DNA of 64,000 nucleotides from Candidatus Tachikawaea gelatinosa (GTDB taxonomy: Bacteria > Pseudomonadota > Gammaproteobacteria > Enterobacterales > Enterobacteriaceae). Of this stretch, positions 29,664 through 38,996 are shown one piece after another. The notes below the pieces were generated by a model that made no database searches, was not told the DNA's origin, and worked only from the letters and a program-made list of their open reading frames with translations. Both the position numbers and the translations under genes were made by a program. Where the stretch lies: NCBI RefSeq assembly GCF_000828815.1, contig NZ_AP014521.1, forward strand, positions 590,001 through 654,000. The letters run 5' to 3'. Position 1 is the first letter of the stretch. The number at the start of each line of letters is the position of its first letter.

Positions 29664-30610
29664 ATGAAATTGAAAGCATTTAAAAGAATAATGATTTTTG
29701 ATAGAAAAAATTCAGAACAACGTATAGATAATTTTTTAATTAATAAATTTAAAAATTTATCAAAAATTATGATTTATTGTCTTTTAAGAAAAGGAAAAAT
29801 TAGAGTTAATTTAAAACGTGTTAAACCAAAATATAAACTTCAGTTTGAGGATAAAATATATACTAACATATCATCAAATTTAAAAAAAAAACTAAAAATT
29901 ATATTGATATTAATAAAGTACTTTTTTTAAAAAACGTTATTATATATGAAGATAGTCATCTTTTAATTATAAACAAACCTTCTGGAATAGCTGTCCATGG
30001 AGGAAGTGGTTTAAATTTTGGAATAATAGAAGGCTTAAGAAGATTAAGACCAAATGATAATTTTTTAGAATTAGTTCATCGACTTGATCGAGATACTTCT
30101 GGAATTTTATTAATAGCAAAAAAACATTCTGCATTACGATTTTTACATGAACAGTTGCGGTTAAAAAGTGTTCATAAAAGATATTCAGCATTAGTTCACG
30201 GAGTATGGCCAAGTTCTATAAAAATTGTAAAACAACCTTTATTAAAAAATGTGCTTAAAAATGGTGAAAGAATAGTATCTATATGTAATACAGGAAAAAT
30301 ATCTGAAACACACTTTTATATACAAGAGCATTTTGTTTCGTCTACATTAGTTAGTATTGTTCCTATTACAGGTAGAACTCATCAAATTCGTGTACATTCT
30401 GCACATGTAGGATTTCCTATTATTTTTGATTCTAGATATGGTAATAAGTTACTTAATAAAAAATTGAATAATAAAAATAAACGTTTATGTTTACATGCTG
30501 AATATATTACATTTATTCACCCCTATACTCTTAAAAAAGTTACTTTTTTTGCTCCGATGGATAATCAATTAAAAACATTAATAAAAATGTTAAGAAATAA
30601 TAAAATATAG
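29664..30610 (+). CDS. rluC: 23S rRNA pseudouridine synthase RluC, frame-broken at an A10 tract
   Basis: Two adjoining frames together make a complete RluC. The first (from 29664) carries the S4 RNA-binding domain (QRIDNFLINKF, MIYCLLRKGKIRVNLKRVKP). The second carries the catalytic domain, with HRLDRDTSGILL holding the nucleophile Asp, INKPSGIAVHGGSG and ITGRTHQIRVHS, and ends at 30610. They differ by one base at the A10 run 29882-29891. An A11 transcript would read NLKKKTKNYIDINKVLF and stay open. The break falls in the inter-domain linker and both halves are well conserved. That argues against a simple dead gene and for rescue by RNA polymerase slippage. An assembly error in the homopolymer is the main alternative. 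It would modify U955, U2504 and U2580 of 23S rRNA. Confidence 0.85.
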
Positions 30611-30787
30611 TATACATAAATTCTTTATAGTTTATTTTTTAATATATATTTTGTCAGAAAAAAGATATGATATTTTTGATCAAAGTTTTATATTAATATA
30701 TAATGAATCATTATCTTTTTCAGATAATTTAAAAACGACTTTTAAAAACTTTTAAATAAAAATTAATATAAAAGGAATAATATATTT

Positions 30788-30964
30788 ATGGCAGTACAAA
30801 AAAATAAACCGAGCCGATCAAAAAGAGGAATGCGTAGATCACATGATTCATTAAAAAATAAGCTTTTATCTATAGATAAAGTATCTGGAGAAATGCATAT
30901 TAGACATAGAATAACAGCAGATGGTTACTATCGTGGGTGTAAAGTAATAACATTTAAAAAATAA
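30788..30964 (+). CDS. rpmF: 50S ribosomal protein L32
   Basis: 58 codons (E. coli 57). The reading begins [20 protein letters not shown], the standard L32 N-terminus, and ends KVITFKK. The Shine-Dalgarno is AAAGGAATAA-like at 30770-30780. The gene is followed by plsX after 27 bp, the conserved rpmF-plsX-fab order. The preceding yceD (DUF177) gene of E. coli is missing; only 177 bp separate rluC and rpmF. Confidence 0.96.
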   Translation: MAVQKNKPSRSKRGMRRSHDSLKNKLLSIDKVSGEMHIRHRITADGYYRGCKVITFKK

Positions 30965-30991
30965 ATTATAATATTATTATCTAGGTATATT

Positions 30992-32020
30992 TTGACATAT
31001 TTAACTTTATCAATAGATGGAATGAGTGGTGATTTTGGACCTAAAGTTATTGTACCAGCTATAATACAAAGTCTAAAGTTGAATCCTAAATTTATTGTTT
31101 TTTTAATTGGTGATTGTAATATTATTAATTCTCTAATCAATAAAGAAGATTATCATCTATTAAAAAGATTAAAATTGATTCAATCAAATACTGTACTTTC
31201 TAGTGATATTAGCCTTTCAGAGGCTATTTTTAATAGCAAAGGTAGTTCAATGCGAATAGCACTAGAATTAGTAAGAGATGGAAAAGCGCAAGCATGTGTT
31301 AGCGCTGGAAATACAGCTATTTTATTAGGCTTATCAAAATTATTAATTAAACCTTTAAAGGGTATTCATCGTCCTGCCTTAGCAACTATATTACCTGCTA
31401 TCATAGGCAATATTATTATATTAGATTTAGGTGCAAATATTATATCAGACACTAAAATGTTAGTACAATTTGCAATAATGGGTAGTATAATGGCAGAAAC
31501 TGTACTGAATATTTCTTATCCCCGAGTTGCATTATTAAACGTTGGCAATGAAGAAAAAAAAGGATTAGCTAACATACGTAATGCTTCAAAAATTTTAAAA
31601 AATTTATCAAATATAAATTATATTGGTTATATTGAAGGTAATGATATTTTTGCTAAAAAAACTGATGTTGTAGTCTGTGACGGTTTTGTAGGAAACATTA
31701 CATTAAAAACAATAGAGGGTATTTCTCAAATTTTTTTTACATTTATTAAAAATAGCAAAAGTTTAATGCCATATGAATTTAACTTCTTAGAATCTTTGAC
31801 AAGAAAAAAAATTATAAGTAATTTTAGTTGTTTTAACACAGATCAATATAATGGAGCTTATCTTTTAGGTTTAAATAAACCCGTTATTAAAAGTCATGGC
31901 TCTGCTAACCAAAAAGCTTTTGCTATTGCAATAAAATATGCTGCAAAATCTATACTATTCAAAATTCCTGAAAAAATTTCTAATAAAATTTATAAAGCAA
32001 ACATACCGTACTTAGGATAA
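30992..32020 (+). CDS. plsX: Phosphate acyltransferase PlsX
   Basis: 342 residues (E. coli 356). It converts acyl-ACP to acyl-phosphate for phospholipid synthesis. The start is TTG at 30992, giving MTYLTLSIDGMSGDFGP, which matches the E. coli N-terminus. Conserved blocks are SMRIALELVRDGKAQACVSAGNT, LDLGAN, VCDGFVGNITLKT and SHGSANQKAFA. The usual MGGD is MSGD here. It lies between rpmF and the eroded fabH, so acyl-ACP produced by this cluster probably still feeds membrane lipid synthesis. Confidence 0.95.
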   Translation: MTYLTLSIDGMSGDFGPKVIVPAIIQSLKLNPKFIVFLIGDCNIINSLINKEDYHLLKRLKLIQSNTVLSSDISLSEAIFNSKGSSMRIALELVRDGKAQACVSAGNTAILLGLSKLLIKPLKGIHRPALATILPAIIGNIIILDLGANIISDTKMLVQFAIMGSIMAETVLNISYPRVALLNVGNEEKKGLANIRNASKILKNLSNINYIGYIEGNDIFAKKTDVVVCDGFVGNITLKTIEGISQIFFTFIKNSKSLMPYEFNFLESLTRKKIISNFSCFNTDQYNGAYLLGLNKPVIKSHGSANQKAFAIAIKYAAKSILFKIPEKISNKIYKANIPYLG

Positions 32021-32030
32021 TAAATTTAAT

Positions 32031-32922
32031 ATGTTTAACAAAATTATAAAAACCAATTATTATTAGAAACGGAAATATTTTTGAGGATATTATAAATAAT
32101 TTTTGTTAATATCTATATTTCTATTTATATAGAAATGAAAAATTGATATGTTACTAATTTAGATGAAACCATCACTTTTATAAGAACAATTATTATACAA
32201 AATCAATTATTATAAAATTTTTTTTAGTAACTATTTGTTTTTGTTATATTTCTTAAAAATCTCGATGTATTTTTTAAAAATTTTTAAATATTTATAATAT
32301 ATAGTATTTTATATTTTAACATTAGTATTATTTATATTAATTTTTTATATGTCCTAAGTATAACTAGTAAATAAATTAAAAATTATATATAAAAGATATA
32401 ATTTATTATAAGTACAAAAATATTAATTAATTTTTTATTAAATATTATAATAATTTAATCTTATTAATCAATAAAGATAATTTAAGTCAACTAATATTAA
32501 GTTTTAAAAAAGCATTTCTAAAAATTTATATGTTAATTTTTTATTATTATAGTACTGAAAAATTTTAAAAATTTTTTTTATATCTATATTTTGTCTAAAG
32601 ACAAGATATTAAAAATAATTCTTATAACATTAATTACTCTTAAGTACATTTTAAAAATAAATAATTTAAATTAATTGAAAATTGATAGATACCTTATAAA
32701 AAAAAATAAAAATAATTAAATATGTGAACAAAAAAGTCATTCATAAACACAAAAATTATTATGTTAAATCATCATAGCAACATACTTTTTTATATTCTGT
32801 AATTTAGATAAAGAAATAATAGTAACATACGAATGAAATAATTAATTTTATTAAAAATTTTTAGAAATATTTTTACTTAAAGTTCTTCTTTATTTATTTT
32901 TAAATAAAATGAGATATAAATT
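32031..32922 (+). pseudogene. fabH: Eroded fabH (3-oxoacyl-ACP synthase III)
   Basis: The 902-bp gap between plsX and fabD is almost exactly one fabH gene long (E. coli about 950 bp). A frame at 32031, 10 bp after plsX, reads MFNKIIKTNYY and then stops. This aligns with the E. coli FabH start MYTKIIGTGSYL. Beyond it, stops fill all frames and no catalytic Cys-His-Asn motifs are found. The synteny plsX-fabH-fabD together with the leader match makes this a convincing old pseudogene. Loss removes the classical condensing enzyme that starts fatty acid chains. Confidence 0.75.
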
Positions 32923-33864
32923 ATGAAATCATTTGGAATGGTTTTTCCAGGTCAAGGATCTCAACATATTGGAATGTTATCACAATTAATATCAAAATAT
33001 CCTGAAGTTCAAGAGACATTTGATGAAGCTTCATCAATTCTTGATAACAAAGATTTATGGCAACTGGTTCAAAACGGACCGAGAGAAGAATTGAATAAAA
33101 CTATAAATACACAACCAGCATTATTATCTGCATCAGTTGCTATTTTTAAGATTTTAAAGAAAAAAAAAATAATTCCTCAAATAATGGCAGGTCACAGTCT
33201 TGGTGAATATTCTGCATTAGTTTGTGCTAAAGTACTAAGCTTTCATAATGCAATTAAATTAATTAAAATAAGAAGTGAATTAATGGAAAATGCTGTTCCA
33301 AAAGGAACAGGACTCATGATGGCTATCATAGGTTTAGAAAAAAAAATTGTTCAAAAATTATGCTTAGAAAATAAAAAAAAACAAGAAATCGTTGAAATTT
33401 CAAATTTTAATAGCCCATATCAAATAGTTATTTCAGGGAATAAAGAATCTGTTAAAAAAACAGGGATAGCTTGCAAAAATATAGGAGCTAAACATATTGT
33501 TCAATTACCCATTAGTATTCCATCACATTGTAGTTTAATGAAACCTATTGCAAAAAAATTTTCTCAATATTTAAAGAAAGTTGATTTTTATCCTCCTAAG
33601 ATTCCAGTTATTAATAATGTAGATGTAACAATAGAAAATGATGTAAATATTATTCGTAAAAATTTGGCACGACAATTATATAAACCAGTACGTTGGATAG
33701 AGATAGTACAATTCATCACCAAAAAAAATATTGAAAAAATATTAGAAATTGGTCCAAAAAAAGTTCTAAATAAATTAATTGTATCTATTACAAATAGTAT
33801 AGAAACAATATCAATAAATGATTATAAATCGTTATCATTAGTATATAAATTTATAAAGGAATAA
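32923..33864 (+). CDS. fabD: Malonyl-CoA:ACP transacylase FabD
   Basis: 313 residues (E. coli 309). It loads malonate onto acyl carrier protein. The start MKSFGMVFPGQGSQHIGML carries the GQGSQ oxyanion motif. The nucleophile Ser is in AGHSLGEYSALV near residue 92, and the catalytic His in IPSHCSLM near residue 201. It follows the fabH relic and precedes fabG by 9 bp. Its retention with fabG, acpP and fabF shows chain elongation is still made. Confidence 0.96.
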   Translation: MKSFGMVFPGQGSQHIGMLSQLISKYPEVQETFDEASSILDNKDLWQLVQNGPREELNKTINTQPALLSASVAIFKILKKKKIIPQIMAGHSLGEYSALVCAKVLSFHNAIKLIKIRSELMENAVPKGTGLMMAIIGLEKKIVQKLCLENKKKQEIVEISNFNSPYQIVISGNKESVKKTGIACKNIGAKHIVQLPISIPSHCSLMKPIAKKFSQYLKKVDFYPPKIPVINNVDVTIENDVNIIRKNLARQLYKPVRWIEIVQFITKKNIEKILEIGPKKVLNKLIVSITNSIETISINDYKSLSLVYKFIKE

Positions 33865-33873
33865 TTAATTATT

Positions 33874-34611
33874 ATGAGTTTAAAAGATAAAATAGCTTTA
33901 GTGACTGGAGCAACTAAAGGTATTGGTAAAGCAATAGCAAAAAAATTAACAAAAAAAGGAGCAATAGTTATTGGTACTGCTACAACTGAGGATGGTGCTA
34001 AAACTATTTGTAATTATTTGAAAAATGAAGATAGGGGAATTGTATTAAACATTAATGATGATAAAAAAGTTGAATATGAAATTAATAGAATTCATAATAA
34101 ATTTGAAAAAGTTGATATTTTAGTTAATAACGCAGCTATTCATTGTGATAAATTATTTTTTAGAATGAAATATACTGAATGGAAAAACGTTTTAGATACC
34201 AATCTATATTCTATATTTTTTATTACTAAATCAATATTACGTTATATGTTGAAAAAACATATAAAAGGACGTATTGTAAATATATCTTCTGTTGTAGCTA
34301 GCATAGGTAATATTGGACAAACAAATTACTCTGCTTCAAAAGCTGGTTTAATTGGTTTTAGTAAATCTTTAGCACGGGAAGTTGCTCCATTTGGAATTAA
34401 TGTGAATGTAGTATCACCTGGATATATTGAAACTAATATGACAAATAATATTAAAGAAGATCAACGATCCGCTATTCTTAAACATATCCCGTTAGGTCGT
34501 TTAGGTAATGTAGACGAAGTTGCTAACGTTGTATCTTTTTTAGTCTCTAATGAATCTTCATATATTACTGGCGAAACTTTACATGTTAATGGTGGTATGT
34601 ATATGGTCTGA
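33874..34611 (+). CDS. fabG: 3-oxoacyl-ACP reductase FabG
   Basis: 245 residues (E. coli 244). A short-chain dehydrogenase that reduces 3-ketoacyl-ACP with NADPH. It has the TGATKGIGKAIAK cofactor loop, NNAAIH (usually NNAGI), the catalytic Ser in NISSVVAS, and the YxxxK pair in NYSASKAGLIGFSKS. The C-terminus ends GETLHVNGGMYMV, nearly identical to E. coli. It belongs to the fabD-fabG-acpP-fabF cluster. Confidence 0.97.
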   Translation: MSLKDKIALVTGATKGIGKAIAKKLTKKGAIVIGTATTEDGAKTICNYLKNEDRGIVLNINDDKKVEYEINRIHNKFEKVDILVNNAAIHCDKLFFRMKYTEWKNVLDTNLYSIFFITKSILRYMLKKHIKGRIVNISSVVASIGNIGQTNYSASKAGLIGFSKSLAREVAPFGINVNVVSPGYIETNMTNNIKEDQRSAILKHIPLGRLGNVDEVANVVSFLVSNESSYITGETLHVNGGMYMV

Positions 34612-34648
34612 TTTATTTTAAAAAAATTAATAAAAATCATAAAAAATC

Positions 34649-34702
34649 GTGTATAATTTTTTGAAAAAAATTTTTATTAAAAACTTTCAAAATTTTATAC
34701 AC
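34649..34702 (+). promoter_or_regulatory. Inverted repeat containing a TATAAT box upstream of acpP
   Basis: GTGTATAATTTTTTGAAA (34649-34666) and TTTCAAAATTTTATACAC (34685-34702) form an 18-bp stem with two mismatches and an 18-nt loop. TATAAT at 34652-34657 could be the acpP -10 box. If so, the repeat lies at the transcript start. Confidence 0.4.
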
Positions 34703-34748
34703 TATATAAATGATGATTTTATCAAGTTTTGAAAGGAAACTAAATAGC

Positions 34749-34988
34749 ATGAGTGATATCGAGCAACGTGTTAAAAAGATTATTGCTGAGCAATTAGGTG
34801 TAAAAGAAGAAGAAGTAACTAATTCCGCTTCTTTCGTAGAAGACCTAGGAGCGGATTCTCTCGATACTGTTGAATTAGTAATGGCACTCGAAGAAGAATT
34901 TAATACTGAGATTCCAGACGAAAAAGCTGAAAAAATTACTACTGTTCAAGCAGCAATTGACTATATTAATAGCCATAAAATTCAATGA
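34749..34988 (+). CDS. acpP: Acyl carrier protein AcpP
   Basis: 79 residues (E. coli 78). It carries growing acyl chains on a 4'-phosphopantetheine arm. The attachment Ser lies in [18 protein letters not shown] (near residue 37). The true start is the ATG at 34749 ([16 protein letters not shown]), because it matches E. coli and has AAAGGAAA upstream at 34731-34738. An in-frame ATG at 34710 would add 13 unrelated residues. Very highly conserved for this genome. A strong GC-rich hairpin follows. Confidence 0.97.
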   Translation: MSDIEQRVKKIIAEQLGVKEEEVTNSASFVEDLGADSLDTVELVMALEEEFNTEIPDEKAEKITTVQAAIDYINSHKIQ

Positions 34989-34996
34989 ATTTTAAC

Positions 34997-35022
34997 CAGG
35001 CAGTCTTTTCTTTGACTGCCTG
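34997..35022 (+). terminator. GC-rich hairpin after acpP
   Basis: CAGGCAGTC (34997-35005) pairs perfectly with GACTGCCTG (35014-35022) around an 8-nt loop. It is weakly followed by ATAATTTA, so it may attenuate acpP transcription before fabF or protect the abundant acpP mRNA. Confidence 0.7.
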
Positions 35023-35051
35023 ATAATTTAAAATTAATTCTTGAGGAAACA

Positions 35052-36299
35052 ATGTTTAAAAGACGAGTTGTTGTGACTGGTTTAGGAATATTATCACCTG
35101 TTGGAAATACTATAGATTCAACTTGGAAAAAAATAGTTGAAGGTCACAGTGGCATTACGTTAATTGATCATTTTGATACACATTTATATACAACGAATTT
35201 TGCTGGATTAATCAAAAATTTTGATTGTAGTTCAGTTATTTCAAAAAAAGATCAACGAAAAATGGATTTATTTATACAATATGGAATTGTAGCAGGTATA
35301 CAAGCATGGCAAGATTCTGGACTCAAAATAGATGATAAAAAATCACAACGTATTGGAGTAGCAATTGGTTCTGGGATTGGAGGACTAAGATTAATTGAAA
35401 AAAATTACAAATTATTATTAGAAGTAGGACCACGAAAAATTAGTCCTTTTTTTGTTTCTTCTACTATTATAAATATGGTGGCAGGATATTTAAGTATTAT
35501 GTATGGTTTACGAGGGCCAACTATTTCCATTTCTACAGCTTGTACTTCTGGATCTCATAATATAGGACAAGCCGCTCGAATTATAGCTTACAACGATGCA
35601 GATATAATGTTAGCAGGTGGAGCAGAAAAAGCTAGTACTCCGTTAGGTATCGGAGGTTTTGGGGCAGCTCGTGTACTTTCAACAAAAAAAAATAATCCTA
35701 AAAAAGCAAGTCGTCCATGGGATAAATATAGGGATGGTTTTGTGTTATCAGATGGAGCTGGTGTAATAGTTTTAGAAGAGTTTGAACATGCAAAAAAACG
35801 TAATGCCAAAATATATGCAGAACTAGTTGGCTTCGGTATGAGTAGTGATGCTTACCATATTACAACACCATCTATTAACGGTAAAGGAGCGATTTTATCT
35901 ATGAGGAATGCATTGTCTGATGCTAATCTTGTTCCAGAACAAATTGGATATATTAATGCTCATGCAACATCTACTATTATAGGAGATGAAGTAGAAGCTA
36001 AAGCAATAAAATATGTTTTTGGTGAACATTCAAAAAAAATTATGGTTAGTTCTACTAAATCAATGATAGGTCATCTTTTAGGAGCTGCAGGTGCAGTAGA
36101 ATCGATTTTTTCTATTTTAAGTTTACGTGATCAAATTATTCCTCCAACTATTAATTTAGATAATAAAGACACAAATTGTGACGATTTAGATTTTGTACCT
36201 CATATTTCAAGACAAGTTAAAGGATTAAAGTATGTTTTATGTAATTCATTTGGTTTTGGAGGAACTAATAGTTCTTTAATTTTTAGCAAAGTTAAATGA
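35052..36299 (+). CDS. fabF: 3-oxoacyl-ACP synthase II FabF
   Basis: 415 residues (E. coli 413). It condenses acyl-ACP with malonyl-ACP. The Cys-His-His triad is visible: [24 protein letters not shown] and [10 protein letters not shown]. The start [19 protein letters not shown] matches E. coli. With fabH gone, FabF (or a FabB elsewhere) is the only candidate in this cluster for making the first condensation. pabC and yceG, which follow in E. coli, are absent. Confidence 0.96.
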   Translation: MFKRRVVVTGLGILSPVGNTIDSTWKKIVEGHSGITLIDHFDTHLYTTNFAGLIKNFDCSSVISKKDQRKMDLFIQYGIVAGIQAWQDSGLKIDDKKSQRIGVAIGSGIGGLRLIEKNYKLLLEVGPRKISPFFVSSTIINMVAGYLSIMYGLRGPTISISTACTSGSHNIGQAARIIAYNDADIMLAGGAEKASTPLGIGGFGAARVLSTKKNNPKKASRPWDKYRDGFVLSDGAGVIVLEEFEHAKKRNAKIYAELVGFGMSSDAYHITTPSINGKGAILSMRNALSDANLVPEQIGYINAHATSTIIGDEVEAKAIKYVFGEHSKKIMVSSTKSMIGHLLGAAGAVESIFSILSLRDQIIPPTINLDNKDTNCDDLDFVPHISRQVKGLKYVLCNSFGFGGTNSSLIFSKVK

Positions 36300-36429
36300 T
36301 ATTACTTTTTATATAAAAATACCTTAACAATTACAATAATGCATATAGATAATTAAATAATTGAATTAAAAAAAATAAACAATAGTATTCTTACATTTAA
36401 TACTGAAACAATATTAAAAAAGGAAAGCA

Positions 36430-37064
36430 ATGAAAGGAAAATTTTTAGTAATTGAAGGTTTAGAAGGATCTGGAAAAACTACTATACAAAAAGTAATAAA
36501 AAATATTTTATTAAATTTAGGAATAAAAAAAATTATTTTAAATCGTGAACCTGGAAACACAATAGTAGGAGAAAAAATACGTTATTTAATAAAAAAAAAA
36601 ATGCAGAAAAAATTTTTGAAGATACAGAGTTATTACTATTTTATGCGGCACGTGTTCAATTATTTCATAAAGTAATAAAACCAGCTTTAAAAAAAGGAAA
36701 GTGGGTGATTAACGATCGTCATGATCTTTCTTCTCAAGCTTATCAAGGAGGAGGTAGACGTATCAACGATGAAAAAATAAAATTTTTAAAAAAATTTTTT
36801 TTGAATGATTGTAAACCTGACTTAACTTTTTATCTTGATGTATCACCAGAAATAGGTTTAAAAAGAGTTTATCAAAGGGGGGAATTAGATCGAATTGAAG
36901 AAAATGAATCTTTAAATTTTTTTATTCGTACTCGTCAAAAATATTTAGATATTGTAAATCAAAAACAATCAATGTTATTAATTGATGCTACGCAGCCATT
37001 TAAAAAAGTAGTTTTTTCCGTAAAAAAAGAGTTAAAAAAATGGATGATAAAAATGAAAATATAG
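36430..37064 (+). CDS. tmk: Thymidylate kinase Tmk, frame-broken at an A11 tract
   Basis: Tmk phosphorylates dTMP to dTDP and is essential for DNA synthesis. The first frame (36430 onward) holds the P-loop in EGLEGSGKTT and NREPGNTIVGEK. It goes astray at A11 (36591-36601) and stops at 36675. The correct continuation in another frame reads NAEKIFEDTELLLFYAARVQ, then INDRHDLSSQAYQGGGR and FYLDVSPEIGLKR, and ends at 37064. Adding one A (A12) restores one frame of about 212 residues (E. coli 213). Because the product is essential and both parts are conserved, slippage rescue is likely; a miscalled homopolymer is the alternative. The 3' end overlaps holB by 25 bp. Confidence 0.88.
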
Positions 37065-38047
37065 ATCAATATAGTTGGTTAAAAAAAATTTATAGAAATA
37101 TGGTATATCAATATAAAAAAAAAAAATATCATCATTCAACTATTATAGAAACTATTGATGGTATGGGTGATGAAATATTAATTTGGAATTTTAGTTGTTG
37201 GATTATGTGTCAAAATAATACGAGTTATGATATATCTTGCAAAATATGCCATCATTGTAGATTAATGAAAAAAAGAAATCATCCTGATTGGTATTGTGTA
37301 GAAGCAGAAGATAAAAAAAAATTAATTAGCGTTGATATTATTAGAAAATTAATTGAAAAACTTTTTAATTATGCGCAACAAGATGGTCCTAAAATAGTTT
37401 GGTTTCCTTTTGCTGAACAGTTAGGTAAATCTTCTATGAATAGTTTATTAAAAATATTAGAAGAACCACCTTCTAATACCTGGTTTTTTATTTCTTCTAA
37501 AAATTTTTCTTATTTATCAAATAGTATAAAAAGTCGTTGTTTTAAAATATCTCTTTTGTATTTTAATGAAAAAGAAAATTTAAATTGGTTAAAAGCAAAA
37601 ACACAAAAATGCGAAGTTGATTTAATTACTGCTTTACGATTATGTGGAAATGGACCTATTGCTGCTTTTTCTTTTTTGTCTAATGACATTTTATGGAATA
37701 AAAGAAAAATATTATTTTTTAATATCATGATTTTTTTTAGAAAAAAAATTTTCCAAGAAATATTTACTATACTTAATGACGATCAATTAATATTATATAC
37801 TTCTTGGTTATTAACTTTTTTTTTAGATTTTATGAAATGGAAAGTTAAAGCAACATACCATATAACTAATTGTGATTGTATTAATATTTTTAAAGAAAAT
37901 AAAAATTTTTTTTCCTATAGTATTTTATATAATCTTACAAAGATTTTAATAAATGCACGTAAATTTTTAATAAAAATCAGTGCTATTAATCGTGAATTAA
38001 TTATAGTAAAATTGTTATTAGATTTTGAAGAAATCATAAATTTATAA
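37040..38047 (+). CDS. holB: DNA polymerase III delta-prime subunit HolB
   Basis: 335 residues (E. coli 334). Part of the clamp loader that places the beta clamp on DNA together with DnaX and HolA. The zinc module Cys are visible (MCQNN, CKICHHC) near residues 50-65. The sensor-like LLKILEEPP and RCFKISL segments are conserved. It has lost a canonical Walker A, as is normal for delta-prime. Its start lies inside the end of tmk. An in-frame A12 tract at 37115-37126 makes transcripts prone to slippage. Confidence 0.93.
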   Translation: MDDKNENIDQYSWLKKIYRNMVYQYKKKKYHHSTIIETIDGMGDEILIWNFSCWIMCQNNTSYDISCKICHHCRLMKKRNHPDWYCVEAEDKKKLISVDIIRKLIEKLFNYAQQDGPKIVWFPFAEQLGKSSMNSLLKILEEPPSNTWFFISSKNFSYLSNSIKSRCFKISLLYFNEKENLNWLKAKTQKCEVDLITALRLCGNGPIAAFSFLSNDILWNKRKILFFNIMIFFRKKIFQEIFTILNDDQLILYTSWLLTFFLDFMKWKVKATYHITNCDCINIFKENKNFFSYSILYNLTKILINARKFLIKISAINRELIIVKLLLDFEEIINL

Positions 38048-38092
38048 TAAAATAACTAATATAAAAAACTAAAAAACTATTTATAATACACT

Positions 38093-38884
38093 ATGTTTCT
38101 TATTGATTCTCATTGTCATATAGATTCTTTAATATCGTCTAGTAATTTTTCTTATAATTTGAAAGATATCATGGAAACATGCTTTTTAAAAAATGTAAAA
38201 TTCATTTTAGGAATATCTACTACTTTATCGCAATTTAAACATTTGAAAAATTTGGTTAATGATTATTCAAATATTGCTATATCTTGTGGTGTGCATCCAT
38301 TATATCAAAAAGAAATAGATAGTTTAGATTATCACTCTTTATATAAATTATCACTGGATAAAAAAGTTATTGCTATTGGGGAAACGGGCTTAGACTACTT
38401 TCACAGTAGCGATAGAAAAAAACAACAACAATCTGCTTTTTATAAACATCTTGATGTTAGTTATCAATTAAAAAAACCAGTTATTATACATGCAAGAAAC
38501 TCTTATACAGATATTTTATCTATTTTAAAAAAAGAAAAAATAGAAAATTTTAGGGGAATTATGCACTGTTTCAATGGAAATAAATCAATAGCATCAAAAT
38601 TTCTTGATATTGGTATGTATCTTTCATTTTCTGGTATTGTAACGTTCAAAAATTCAGAACAGCTAAGAGAAACTATAAAATATATCCCTACTAATCGTAT
38701 TTTAATTGAAACTGATGCTCCTTATCTTGCTCCAGAACCTTTTAGAGGAAAGACAAATCATCCTGCTCATGTTGTTGAAATTGCTAACTGTATAGCAAAA
38801 ATAAAAAATATGAACGTTAAAAATTTTGCAGATATTGTTAAAAAAAATTTTACTCAATTATTTAATATTTCGTATATAGATTAA
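38093..38884 (+). CDS. ycfH: TatD-family metal-dependent hydrolase YcfH
   Basis: 263 residues (E. coli 265). TatD-family proteins are amidohydrolase-fold metal enzymes with reported DNase activity; the role of YcfH itself is not well settled. Metal ligands are visible: DSHCHID at residue 5, GETGLDYF near 97, VIIHARNS near 132, MHCFNGN near 158, and IETDAPYLAPEPFRGK near 206. Position after holB and before ptsG matches E. coli. Confidence 0.92.
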   Translation: MFLIDSHCHIDSLISSSNFSYNLKDIMETCFLKNVKFILGISTTLSQFKHLKNLVNDYSNIAISCGVHPLYQKEIDSLDYHSLYKLSLDKKVIAIGETGLDYFHSSDRKKQQQSAFYKHLDVSYQLKKPVIIHARNSYTDILSILKKEKIENFRGIMHCFNGNKSIASKFLDIGMYLSFSGIVTFKNSEQLRETIKYIPTNRILIETDAPYLAPEPFRGKTNHPAHVVEIANCIAKIKNMNVKNFADIVKKNFTQLFNISYID

Positions 38885-38996
38885 ATATTAATTTGTATGT
38901 ATATTATATAATAAATGTATTAAATGCTTTAATTATAAGAATTATCTTTTTTACATAGTAAATATATCACTATATCGAAAAAGGGGGTTAAATTCT

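Noticed and set aside
30611-30787. Relic of yceD between rluC and rpmF
   Set aside because: A short frame ending SFSDNLKTTFKNF is in the right place, but similarity is too weak to claim.
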